This document shows positions 16,168 through 23,204 of a DNA stretch of 25,040 nt, piece after piece (positions within the stretch are counted from its first letter, which is position 1; the number at the start of each line of letters is the position of its first letter). Under the pieces are notes generated by a model that did not search any database, had not been told where the DNA came from, and was given only the letters and a program-made list of their open reading frames with translations. The DNA lies in assembly GCA_964535305.1 (NCBI GenBank), contig CAZHTF010000048.1:1-25040 (forward strand), in the 5' to 3' direction. Position numbers and translations under genes: made by a program. Origin of the DNA: CAZHTF01 sp964535305 (lineage in GTDB: Bacteria > Planctomycetota > Phycisphaerae > UBA1845 > Fen-1342).

Positions 16168-17430
16168 ATGTTTGGCAGGCACGAAACCGACGTCGTGGTT
16201 GTCGGCGCGGGGCCGGTCGGCTTGTTCGCCGCCTTGACGCTGGTCGAGCGCGGCCTGCGCGTGCAAGTTGTAGACGAGGCCTGGCGCTCGACGCTGCACA
16301 CCTACGCCCTGGCGCTGCATCCGCGTTCGCTGCAACTGCTCGAGCGCGTCGGCGTGGCCCGCGACGCCCTGGCCCGCTGCGTTCGCGTCGACCGCGTGAT
16401 CTTCTCCGACGAAAGCGGGCCGCGCGCCACCATCCGCTACTCGGACCTCAATCTCGAGCATCCCTTCGTCGCCGTGCTGCGGCAAGACGTGCTCGAAGCG
16501 CTGCTCGAGGAGCACCTGCGCGCCCGCGGCGTAAAGGTGCAATGGAACCACCGCGTGCGGCAATTGCGACCGGATGAGAACCACGTCGAAGTCAACATCG
16601 ACGAGCTCGAAAAGGAATCCTGCGGCTACGCAGTCGCGAGCAGTGAGTGGCAGGTTCGGCGGTCAACCACGACGCGGGCCGCGTTCGTGCTGGGCGCGGA
16701 CGGGCATCGCTCCACCGTGCGGCGGTTGCTGGATATCAACTACCCGCTGGTGGGCACGCCGGCGATGTTCGCGGTGTTCGAGTTTGAGATCGACCGCGAT
16801 CTGCCGGGCGAGTTGCACGTGCTGCTGCATCAGAACAGCAGCAACGTGCTCTGGCCTCTTCCGGGAAAATCGGGCCGCTGGAGCTTTCAGGTACAGGAGA
16901 GCGAGCCGGACATTGATGCGCGCGAGAAGAACCGGTTGTTGGTGCAGGTCGGGTCCCAGGCGTTTCCGTCGCTGGCGCGTGAGGAGCTGCTGGACTTGAT
17001 CCGCGTGCGGGCGCCGTGGTTCCGCGAGCGGATTGGCGATGTGCGTTGGTCGATCCTGATCCGATTCGAGCAGCGGCTCGCGGAGCGCTTCGGCGCGGGG
17101 CGCTGCTGGCTGGCCGGCGACGCCGGGCACATGGCCGGTCCGATCGGGGTGCAGTCGATGAACGTCGGGCTGCGCGAGGCGGACGAACTGGTGTCGATCA
17201 TCGATCGCGTGCAGCGCGGCAGCGCCACGCTCGATGCGTTCAATCAATACGGACAGGAACGGCAGCGCGAGTGGCGCAGGCTGCTCGAACCGGACGCGCG
17301 CGGCCCGAACGCGCAGCCGTGGATTCAGCAGAACCAGGCCCGCATCGTGTCGGCGATCCCGGCCTCCGGCGAGGAGCTTTCGCGATTGCTGGGGCAGCTC
17401 GGGCTGGAGGAGAATCAGGATCGAACGTGA
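16168..17430 (+). CDS. Class A FAD-dependent monooxygenase (UbiH/PHBH-like)
   Basis: This is a 420-residue single-component flavoprotein hydroxylase. It has a GAGPVG dinucleotide-binding motif (13-18) with a downstream acidic residue (VVDEA), the DG motif GADGHRSTVRR (176-186) that contacts FAD and NADPH, and the GD motif AGDAGHMAGPIGVQSMNVGLREADEL (316-341). Such enzymes hydroxylate aromatic or polycyclic substrates using NAD(P)H and O2. The substrate is not readable from sequence. The ATG at 16168 has a strong GGGGAGG site seven bases upstream. The near-perfect sigma-54 promoter just before it suggests activator-controlled, substrate- or stress-dependent expression. It sits 155 bp downstream of the quinone/glycosyltransferase run, so it is probably a separate unit. 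It converges on the aldehyde dehydrogenase gene with only 21 bp between stops. Confidence 0.9.
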   Translation: MFGRHETDVVVVGAGPVGLFAALTLVERGLRVQVVDEAWRSTLHTYALALHPRSLQLLERVGVARDALARCVRVDRVIFSDESGPRATIRYSDLNLEHPFVAVLRQDVLEALLEEHLRARGVKVQWNHRVRQLRPDENHVEVNIDELEKESCGYAVASSEWQVRRSTTTRAAFVLGADGHRSTVRRLLDINYPLVGTPAMFAVFEFEIDRDLPGELHVLLHQNSSNVLWPLPGKSGRWSFQVQESEPDIDAREKNRLLVQVGSQAFPSLAREELLDLIRVRAPWFRERIGDVRWSILIRFEQRLAERFGAGRCWLAGDAGHMAGPIGVQSMNVGLREADELVSIIDRVQRGSATLDAFNQYGQERQREWRRLLEPDARGPNAQPWIQQNQARIVSAIPASGEELSRLLGQLGLEENQDRT

Positions 17431-17451
17431 GCAAACCCACGCATTTCGTCA

Positions 17452-19014
17452 TCAGTCTCCAAACTTGATGCCCTGCGCCAGCGGCAGGTCGGTGCTCCAG
17501 TTGATGGTGTTGGTTTGGCGGCGCATGTAGACCTTCCACGAATCGCTGCCGCTTTCGCGGCCGCCGCCGGTTTCCTTCTCGCCGCCGAAGGCGCCGCCGA
17601 TCTCGGCCCCGCTGGTGCCGATGTTTACATTGGCGATGCCGCAATCGCTGCCGCTGTGCGCTAGGAACTCCTCCACCTCAATCATGTGGTGCGAGAAGAT
17701 GGCGCTGCTCAGGCCCTGCGGAACGCCGTTCTGCAATGCGATCGCTTCACGGATCTCGCGCACCAGCACATCGTGCGTGCTCGCGCGTGTCGCGCCGCCG
17801 TATGGGATTACGTAGAGGATCGGCGCGAAGGTCTCTTCCTGTACGATCTTGAATTCGTTCCTGGCGGCGGCGATGCAGGGTCGGACGTAATGCCCGCCGG
17901 GGTAATCCGGCCCGCTGAGCGGCTCGCCGCCAATCAATACTTGCCCGCCTTCGTCGCGGACGCGTTTGATCGCGTTTTGCAGGTCGGTCACAGCCTGGTG
18001 ATTCACAAGCGGTCCCATCAGCGTCTCGGGCTTGCGCGGGTCGCCGATGCGGACGGTCTCGTATGCCCGGATCAGGCGGCGGACCAACTCGTCGCGCACC
18101 GATGCGTGCACGATGATGCGGCGCGTACTGGTGCAGCGCTGCCCGGCTGTGCCGACTGCGCCGAAGACGATGGCGCGCGTCGCCAGGTCCAGATCCGCGA
18201 AGCCGGTGACGATGATCGCGTTGTTGCCGCCCAGCTCCAGAATCGTGCGGCCGAGCCGCTTGCCGACGACTTCCGCCACGCGATAGCCCATGCGGCAACT
18301 GCCTGTTGCTGAAACGAGCGGCACGCGCCGGTCGGCCAGCATCGGTTCGCCGACGTCGGCCACGCTGCCAGTCGCGAGGCAGAAGATTGCCGGGTCGACG
18401 CCATTCGCCCGACACACCTGCTCCGCGATCCGCGTGCAGGCGATCGCGGTCAGCGGCGTCTGGTGCGAGGGCTTCCAGATGCAGGTGTCGCCGCAGACGG
18501 CAGCGATGGCGGCGTTCCAACTCCAAACTGCGACCGGGAAGTTGAACGCGCTGATGATGCCGACGACGCCCAGCGGGTGCCACTGCTCGTACATGCGGTG
18601 CCGGGCGCGCTCGCTGTGCATCGTCAGGCCGTAGAGCTGCCTCGACAATCCGCAGGCGAAGTCGCAGATGTCGATCATCTCCTGCACTTCGCCCTCGCCC
18701 TCGGCGGCGATCTTGCCCATTTCAAGCGTGACCAGCGCGCCCAGGTCGGACTTGACCGCCCGCAACCGGTCGCCGAGCTGGCGGACAATTTCGCCACGCC
18801 GCGGAGCGGGCAGCATGCGCCATTGCAGGAACGCGTCGTGCGCCCGCTGTGCGATGCGTTCGTATTCATCGCGCGACACCTGCCGGACGCTGGCGATGCG
18901 TGATCCGTCGATCGGCGTGGTCACGTCGATGCGCGGCCCGCCGCCGAACCACTCGCCGCAGAAGCCGCCCGGGTTTTCGTCCGAAATCCCGAGCCGCCGC
19001 AGAATCTCGTGCAT
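17452..19014 (-). CDS. Aldehyde dehydrogenase, ALDH7 (aminoadipate-semialdehyde dehydrogenase)-like
   Basis: This is a 520-residue NAD(P)-dependent aldehyde dehydrogenase. It has the oxyanion Asn in SAFNFP (N158), cofactor Lys in WKPS (K181), general base in ELGGNN (E260) and nucleophile in GQRCTST (C294). AFNFPVAVWSWNAAIA, the ELGGNNAIIV sequence and GTAGQRCTSTRR point to the ALDH7/antiquitin group. Those enzymes oxidise alpha-aminoadipate semialdehyde in lysine breakdown and also betaine or lipid-derived aldehydes. No other lysine-catabolism gene is in view, so the substrate stays open. The start is ATG 19014, with GGAG seven bases before it. An upstream in-frame start at 19068 would add 18 unusual residues. 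TACACT (19045-19040) is a possible -10 box. It converges on the monooxygenase gene. Confidence 0.93.
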   Translation of the reverse strand: MHEILRRLGISDENPGGFCGEWFGGGPRIDVTTPIDGSRIASVRQVSRDEYERIAQRAHDAFLQWRMLPAPRRGEIVRQLGDRLRAVKSDLGALVTLEMGKIAAEGEGEVQEMIDICDFACGLSRQLYGLTMHSERARHRMYEQWHPLGVVGIISAFNFPVAVWSWNAAIAAVCGDTCIWKPSHQTPLTAIACTRIAEQVCRANGVDPAIFCLATGSVADVGEPMLADRRVPLVSATGSCRMGYRVAEVVGKRLGRTILELGGNNAIIVTGFADLDLATRAIVFGAVGTAGQRCTSTRRIIVHASVRDELVRRLIRAYETVRIGDPRKPETLMGPLVNHQAVTDLQNAIKRVRDEGGQVLIGGEPLSGPDYPGGHYVRPCIAAARNEFKIVQEETFAPILYVIPYGGATRASTHDVLVREIREAIALQNGVPQGLSSAIFSHHMIEVEEFLAHSGSDCGIANVNIGTSGAEIGGAFGGEKETGGGRESGSDSWKVYMRRQTNTINWSTDLPLAQGIKFGD

Positions 19015-19214
19015 ATGCCTGCTCCTGGAACCTGGCTGAAGTGTATCAAATCGGCGATTACGCGGCACTTGGCGGTGGCTGTGCGGGCCGTCGAACGGTG
19101 CTCAGAGCATCGGCGGCGCAATCAGCGCCAACCGCACGCTTCGAAGTTGCGAACATGACCACAGACGCGCCGCCAAATGCCGTCGTACGACAAGCGGCGA
19201 CTCACGGCAGTCGG

Positions 19215-19257
19215 TGAGAAAGAAAAGGCGACGCCCCGCGTCCGTACGGGGCGCCGC
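19215..19257 (-). terminator. Intrinsic terminator of the candidate small RNA
   Basis: On the minus strand an 11-bp stem (19257-19247 with 19238-19228, one G-U pair) encloses an 8-nt loop. One C (19227) separates it from the T-rich tail TTTTCTTTCT. No annotated minus-strand gene ends here, which implies a non-coding transcript. Confidence 0.65.
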
Positions 19258-19408
19258 GCAATGCGACACGAAGTGGCTCCCTTTAACCTCGCGTCGCGAC
19301 GACACGTTCATTCATGTCGGGCGTCGCGCCTTGTCATGCAGCGGCAAGAGCGCGTCTCGATCCACCGGCCCGGCAGCCCGAATCAGCCCATCGCAGCGAG
19401 CGGCGACT
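19218..19408 (-). ncRNA. Candidate structured small RNA, about 190 nt, 6S-like architecture
   Basis: The minus strand has an extended -10 box (TGATATACT, 19423-19415), so transcription should start near 19408. An intrinsic terminator ends near 19218. Between them, nested helices can be drawn by hand: 19400-19405 with 19252-19257; 19391-19395 with 19262-19266; 19385-19388 with 19275-19278; 19376-19381 with 19317-19322. A 9-bp terminal hairpin with one bulged base pairs 19325-19333 with 19345-19354. This rod with a lopsided internal bubble (3' side about 19279-19316) and paired ends resembles 6S RNA in size and layout. The outermost stem shares bases with the terminator, so the two would compete. 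No protein frame across it is convincing, and I do not recognise conserved SRP, tmRNA or RNase P motifs. The family identity is inference. Confidence 0.45.
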
Positions 19409-19414
19409 GCTCGC

Positions 19415-19423
19415 AGTATATCA
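19415..19423 (-). promoter_or_regulatory. Extended -10 promoter for the candidate small RNA
   Basis: TGATATACT on the minus strand fits the extended -10 pattern TGnTATAmT. No recognisable -35 hexamer is present at 16-18 bp. It lies about 190 bp upstream of the matching terminator. Confidence 0.4.
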
Positions 19424-19727
19424 GCAAGCGCCACGCTCCGTGCGCTGATTTCGCGTAACTTCCCGGCGGTCGAACGGCGCGATCGACCCGCTTCGGGCGT
19501 TCGAGCCGCCTGCAATCCTTACGTCGCGACCGCCGACGCGGATTCAGGGGACGAGCGGTTCACCCGCGGCGGCCAAGTGATGGGACCCGCGGCGGGCGGA
19601 TCGCGCCAGGTGGCTGCTCCCGCGCGGAGTGATGAAATTCAGGACCGCCGCCGGATCGGAGCGGCGATCGTCGCGCCGCAAGCGGACTCGTCGCAATCGC
19701 GCCGCCGCGCGGCTACATTTCGCGCCC
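19424..19727. other. Non-coding stretch with an 11-bp direct repeat
   Basis: No reading frame here looks like protein. Frames on both strands are Arg/Ala-rich shadows. An 11-bp direct repeat, ACCCGCGGCGG, occurs at 19562-19572 and 19585-19595, with starts 23 bp apart and on the same face of the helix. It lies upstream of the plus-strand gene at 19728. Confidence 0.4.
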
Positions 19728-20438
19728 GTGAACTATCTTGGGCACTTCCACCTGAATCACGCGGTGAACGGTCTGCCGGTGGAGGCGTATTTCGCGGTCG
19801 GCGTCGCGTTGCCGGACCTGTGGCCGCGTTTTTCGCGACGTCAACGGATTCGCTGGCGCGCAATTCGCGCCGCGCGGCCCAGCGACGCCGCCGCGGTCGC
19901 TCTGCAGGCGGGCCTGCTGAACCACGTCTGGGCGGATGCACGTTTTCATGCCTGCGCCACGTTCAACCGCTGGCAGCGCGAGCTGGCACGCAGCGCCGCG
20001 CTCGACCAGGCTGGGGCGGCGCTCAGCTTTCTGGGGCACGCGACCATCGAGCTGGTGCTCGACCAGCGGCTGCTGCTCGACGATCCGACGCTGGCGTCAC
20101 GGTTCTATCGGACGCTCGCGGGCTGCGACCTTGACCGGGTTGAAGCCACGCTCTCGCGCATTGGCCAGGGCGAATGCCCCGGATTGGCGGACGCGCTCGG
20201 CAGCTTCATCGAGCGCGGCTTTCTCCGGCGCTTCGTAAACGACGAGGACCTGCTCGCGGTGATTGAATACATCTACGCGCTTTGCGGCGTCGCCGCACCG
20301 TCGCCTGAGCGAATCCGGCATGCAGTCGCGTGTGCCAAGCCGCTGGTTGAGCCGGCGTTACTCTGGCCGGAACTGGCAGCGGACAGCGCGTTATCGGCAA
20401 TGGCAGCATGCAACGCGCGCGGCGATCGCTCGGACTAG
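19728..20438 (+). CDS. Conserved-looking protein of unknown function (ACP phosphodiesterase-like start)
   Basis: This protein has 236 residues from GTG 19728, reading VNYLGHFHLNHAVNGLP. Upstream codons are Arg-rich and unlike protein, so this start is preferred although no ribosome site is obvious. The opening is reminiscent of acyl-carrier-protein phosphodiesterase (AcpH; MNYLAHLHLA). The HD-like spacing of His and Asp residues (NHVWADARFHACATF, FLGHATIELVLDQRLL) would suit a metal-dependent helical hydrolase. The catalytic pattern cannot be confirmed by eye, so the assignment is weak. The phrase VGVALPDLWPRFSRRQRIRWR looks like a conserved planctomycete feature. The protein is mostly helical with no signal peptide. 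A lipoprotein gene starts 7 bp after its stop, so the two are probably co-transcribed. Confidence 0.72.
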   Translation: MNYLGHFHLNHAVNGLPVEAYFAVGVALPDLWPRFSRRQRIRWRAIRAARPSDAAAVALQAGLLNHVWADARFHACATFNRWQRELARSAALDQAGAALSFLGHATIELVLDQRLLLDDPTLASRFYRTLAGCDLDRVEATLSRIGQGECPGLADALGSFIERGFLRRFVNDEDLLAVIEYIYALCGVAAPSPERIRHAVACAKPLVEPALLWPELAADSALSAMAACNARGDRSD

Positions 20439-20445
20439 AATTGGC

Positions 20446-20832
20446 ATGATCCGCCTCGCGCTCAGCAGCTGCACCGCGCCGCCCGCGGCACTCGCCCGGC
20501 TCGCGGCATCGCTGACGCTGGTGGTGCTGTGCGGCGTGATCTGGGGCTGCGCGGAGCCGCCAGTTTTCGCGATCGTGCGGCACGATCCGTACGACTTCGA
20601 GGCGCCGCGGCGCGTGCCGAACCTGGCGCTGGGCGAATCGGCGCGGCAGCTCGCGATCGCGGACGAATTCACGTACCGCTCGACCTGGCCTTCGACGCGC
20701 TTTGGCTATCGCTTTAATGATGAGTCGCACACCACGCAAATCCGCTACGACGACCAATCGTTCTACGATCGCTTCGGCGGCGGCTACACGCAGATCACCG
20801 AATCGGTCCGCAGCGGCGTGTTGCTGCGCTGA
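20446..20832 (+). CDS. Small putative lipoprotein
   Basis: This is a 128-residue protein starting at ATG 20446, 7 bp after the previous stop. Residues 1-34 form a signal sequence ending in VIWG/C35, an acceptable though non-canonical lipobox (Trp at -2). The mature part is short and polar, with RHDPYDFEAPRRVPNL, RSTWPSTRFGYRFNDESHTTQIRYDDQ and a Tyr/Gly-rich end. I do not recognise a family. Acylation at Cys35 and membrane attachment are inferred from the signal. A 12-bp hairpin lies downstream. Confidence 0.72.
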   Translation: MIRLALSSCTAPPAALARLAASLTLVVLCGVIWGCAEPPVFAIVRHDPYDFEAPRRVPNLALGESARQLAIADEFTYRSTWPSTRFGYRFNDESHTTQIRYDDQSFYDRFGGGYTQITESVRSGVLLR

Positions 20833-20899
20833 AATGCAACCGCCTGCCGGGATGCGATTGACACGCGCGTGACGCGATGAACACGGCCCAAACGAAACG

Positions 20900-20933
20900 G
20901 GCACGGACCAGCGGAGTTCCACTGGTCCGTGCC
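20900..20933 (-). terminator. Strong hairpin between convergent genes
   Basis: A perfect 12-bp stem (20900-20911 with 20922-20933) has a 10-nt loop. On the minus strand it is followed by CGTTTCGTTTG, so it best serves the sigma/anti-sigma transcript ending at 20978. It could also stop the lipoprotein transcript from the other side. Confidence 0.65.
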
Positions 20934-20977
20934 GCGCGTGCGGGTCTCGCTGCGCGACAATTTCTGACGCGGCTCGA

Positions 20978-22408
20978 TTATCTCGAAAGCGGCTCGATCG
21001 TCTCCGCTCGCAGATCGCCATAGATCACGCGTTGTCCGCCGGCCGGCAGCGACCAGCGCAGCAGGACCGCGTCTGTATCCTCGGGCTGCACATCCGCGCC
21101 GAAGTACTCGATCTCCACGCCGTCCTGCCGCAACTTCTGCACGAACGCCAGGGCCATCGAGATCCGCATGGCCTCCTCGATCAACTCCTGCCTCATCAGC
21201 TCGGCCGGGTCCTTCACGTTCATTTGGCCGCGCTTGGCGGCCGTTGCCAGGATCAGCTCGGCGGTCAGCCGGCTTGGATCGAGCTCGGCCGGGTATTCGC
21301 CGAGCGTCTCGGCCGTGAAGCGCAGCAGCTCGATAAATGTCTCTTCGGTCGGCGCGGGCACGTTGACATCGAGCACGCGCACATCGTTCGGAATCGCCAG
21401 CTCAAACAAGGCGCGATCCAGCGCGACATCAAACTCAAACCCGCTGTACGCCGCGCGAACCTGCATCGGCCCGAGCGGTCCGGCTTCGACCGTCATCTCC
21501 ACTTCCATCCGCACCGGCAGGCTCGATTTTACGTCAACCCAGAGCCGCGCCCGCGCCGGCGGGATCTGCGGGTCGCGCAAACGGCGGTCGCCGAGCGGCT
21601 CCAACCCCAGCTTTGCCGCGGAGAGCTCGAATCCCTCGACATCGCGGCCGTCGATCTCCGAGCGGCCCAGGTGCTGGTCCGGATCGCCGGTCAGGCGTCG
21701 GAGCGCCTCGAGGAATTTCGCCGGCGAGCTCTGATCCAGCCCACCCGACCAGCCGTGAAGCTGGCCGTCCTGCGTGTGCATGCGAAGGGCCACGTTCAGC
21801 GCCGGTTGCAGAATCACGATCGGCGCGCCGGGCTTGTGCACCATGGACATCTTTGCCGCCTCGGCCATGCCCGGCAGCAAGCCGGCGTGGCTTTCAACAT
21901 CGACGCGCATGCCGTCCGCCTCCGAGAGCCACAGGCGGCCGGTCTGCATCGGCACTTCGGCGTGGTTCATGTACGCCTCAAAGCGGGCCACGATTGTCTG
22001 CGCAGTGCGAATGCGCTCCAGCGCCGCGGCGAACGCGCTCGGATGCCCGTTGTTCAGAAACAGGAATGCAAAGAGCGCGATGCACGCCGCCGGCAGCAGA
22101 ATCGCCGCGGTTCGACGGGTCGTCGGTCCGGTATTCATGAGTTGTTCTCCCAGACGCCGCAGGAAGCCGGGCGCGCCGTGCGGCGGAGCTTCCGGCAAGG
22201 CGGCCATCAGTTGTTCGCGTCGCTGCTCGTGCTCGCGATCAAACGCCTCGTACGCACGCAGCCGCTCGATATGCGCCCGACGCGCGGCACTAAGCCGCGC
22301 ATGACAGTCGCCGCAGGCGGCGGCGTGCTGCCGCAAGACATCGCTCTGCGGCGGCTCGAGCGCCTCCATCGCCAGCAGGTCCCAGCTCTGAAGCTCCGGG
22401 CAGTTCAT
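20978..22408 (-). CDS. Zinc-finger anti-sigma factor with LolA/RseB-like extracytoplasmic domain
   Basis: This protein has 476 residues. ATG 22408 overlaps the sigma factor stop (ATGA), which fixes the start. The cytoplasmic N-terminus has the ZAS motif H28-x3-C32-x2-C35 (QHAAACGDC), which binds zinc and holds the partner sigma factor. A single membrane helix spans about 100-119 (TAAILLPAACIALFAFLFL). The large outside domain (120-476) begins AFAAALERIRTAQTIVARFEAYM and contains strand-rich segments (TGRLWLSEADGMRVDVES, PARARLWVDVKSSLPVRMEVEMTVEAG). These resemble LolA/RseB-type folds, also called outer-membrane-lipoprotein-carrier-like. This suggests the protein senses an envelope lipid or lipoprotein signal and releases sigma on stimulus. 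The fold call is inference from pattern. Confidence 0.85.
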   Translation of the reverse strand: MNCPELQSWDLLAMEALEPPQSDVLRQHAAACGDCHARLSAARRAHIERLRAYEAFDREHEQRREQLMAALPEAPPHGAPGFLRRLGEQLMNTGPTTRRTAAILLPAACIALFAFLFLNNGHPSAFAAALERIRTAQTIVARFEAYMNHAEVPMQTGRLWLSEADGMRVDVESHAGLLPGMAEAAKMSMVHKPGAPIVILQPALNVALRMHTQDGQLHGWSGGLDQSSPAKFLEALRRLTGDPDQHLGRSEIDGRDVEGFELSAAKLGLEPLGDRRLRDPQIPPARARLWVDVKSSLPVRMEVEMTVEAGPLGPMQVRAAYSGFEFDVALDRALFELAIPNDVRVLDVNVPAPTEETFIELLRFTAETLGEYPAELDPSRLTAELILATAAKRGQMNVKDPAELMRQELIEEAMRISMALAFVQKLRQDGVEIEYFGADVQPEDTDAVLLRWSLPAGGQRVIYGDLRAETIEPLSR

Positions 22409-23007
22409 GGACGCACCTCCGAGCCATCCAGCGCGCGGCGAAGCCGTTCGCACGCGGATGCAAGGACGCGGAAGAAAGTTGCTCGCGAGAGGCCCAGCAC
22501 GGTGCGAGCCTCGCTGACGCTGCACCCGCTCAGGTAGTACGCGTGCAGCGCCAGGCGCTGCCGCGGATCCAGCGTGTCGTAGATCGGCGCATCCGGCGTG
22601 GCGATGGCCGCAAGCGCCTCGGCCCGCGCCGGGTCTGGCCCGTCGTCAGCCGAGAGACGCGCCGCCTGAAATTGTGTGTAGCGCTCGAGCCGCGCTCGCT
22701 CGCGCCGCTGCTTGCGGAGCCACTCGCGACACACCTGCCGGGCAATGCCCGTCAGCCAGACGGCGAACTTCTGGGGATCCCGTAATGAACGCAACTCGCG
22801 ATACGCACGCAGAAAGACCTCCTGCGTCAGATCCGCGGCGACGTCCCAATCGCGCGTCAGGTCATGACACACGGCCCGAATCAGCCGCGCCCGGCGGTCA
22901 TAGAGCTCGGCGTACGCTGCTCGATCGCCGTTGCATGCGCCCAGCACCAGGGTTCCGTCGGAAGCGGCCACGCGAGCACCTCCCGGAGCGCGGAGCGAGT
23001 CGGTCAT
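22405..23007 (-). CDS. ECF RNA polymerase sigma factor (partner of zinc-finger anti-sigma)
   Basis: This is a 200-residue ECF sigma factor. Region 2 (about 30-100) has DWDVAADLTQEVFLRAYRELRSLRDPQKFAVWLTGIARQ. Region 4 (about 143-195) has the helix-turn-helix SVSEARTVLGLSRATFFRVLASACERLRR. The linker is about 40 residues and acidic. The start at ATG 23007 has no Shine-Dalgarno sequence. Instead TATATA lies four bases upstream, so the mRNA may be leaderless or nearly so. The stop overlaps the anti-sigma start by four bases, a classic arrangement for stoichiometric sigma/anti-sigma synthesis. The exported peptidase-like gene starts divergently about 200 bp away and could belong to its regulon, though no shared promoter motif is evident. 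Confidence 0.92.
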   Translation of the reverse strand: MTDSLRAPGGARVAASDGTLVLGACNGDRAAYAELYDRRARLIRAVCHDLTRDWDVAADLTQEVFLRAYRELRSLRDPQKFAVWLTGIARQVCREWLRKQRRERARLERYTQFQAARLSADDGPDPARAEALAAIATPDAPIYDTLDPRQRLALHAYYLSGCSVSEARTVLGLSRATFFRVLASACERLRRALDGSEVRP

Positions 23008-23204
23008 CGGGTATATAGTGGCCGGCCAGGGTGATGCGTCTCAAGAAAAAGCCGGGCCGCGGTCCGAACGCGACGCGCACGGGCGGCAGCCGCCGCACGG
23101 GGCGCCTTTCAACACGCCGTCCGGCGAACGGCGCAAATCGCCTTTGCGTTCCGTTTCAAGTGTGTTACAAAGTTCGAGTCGCGAGCGTTTGCCCGGAGAA
23201 TCCG

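Noticed and set aside
19312..19515. Minus-strand 67-codon frame within the candidate RNA region
   Set aside because: Its start lies upstream of the likely promoter and its stop lies far from the terminator, with no ribosome site. Possible but less supported than a structured RNA.
19214..20134. Plus-strand open frame of 306 codons overlapping the candidate RNA and the 19728 gene
   Set aside because: Arg/Ala/Ser-rich with no motif. The alternative frame from 19728 reads as a sensible folded protein, and the region 19215-19423 has RNA-like signals on the other strand.
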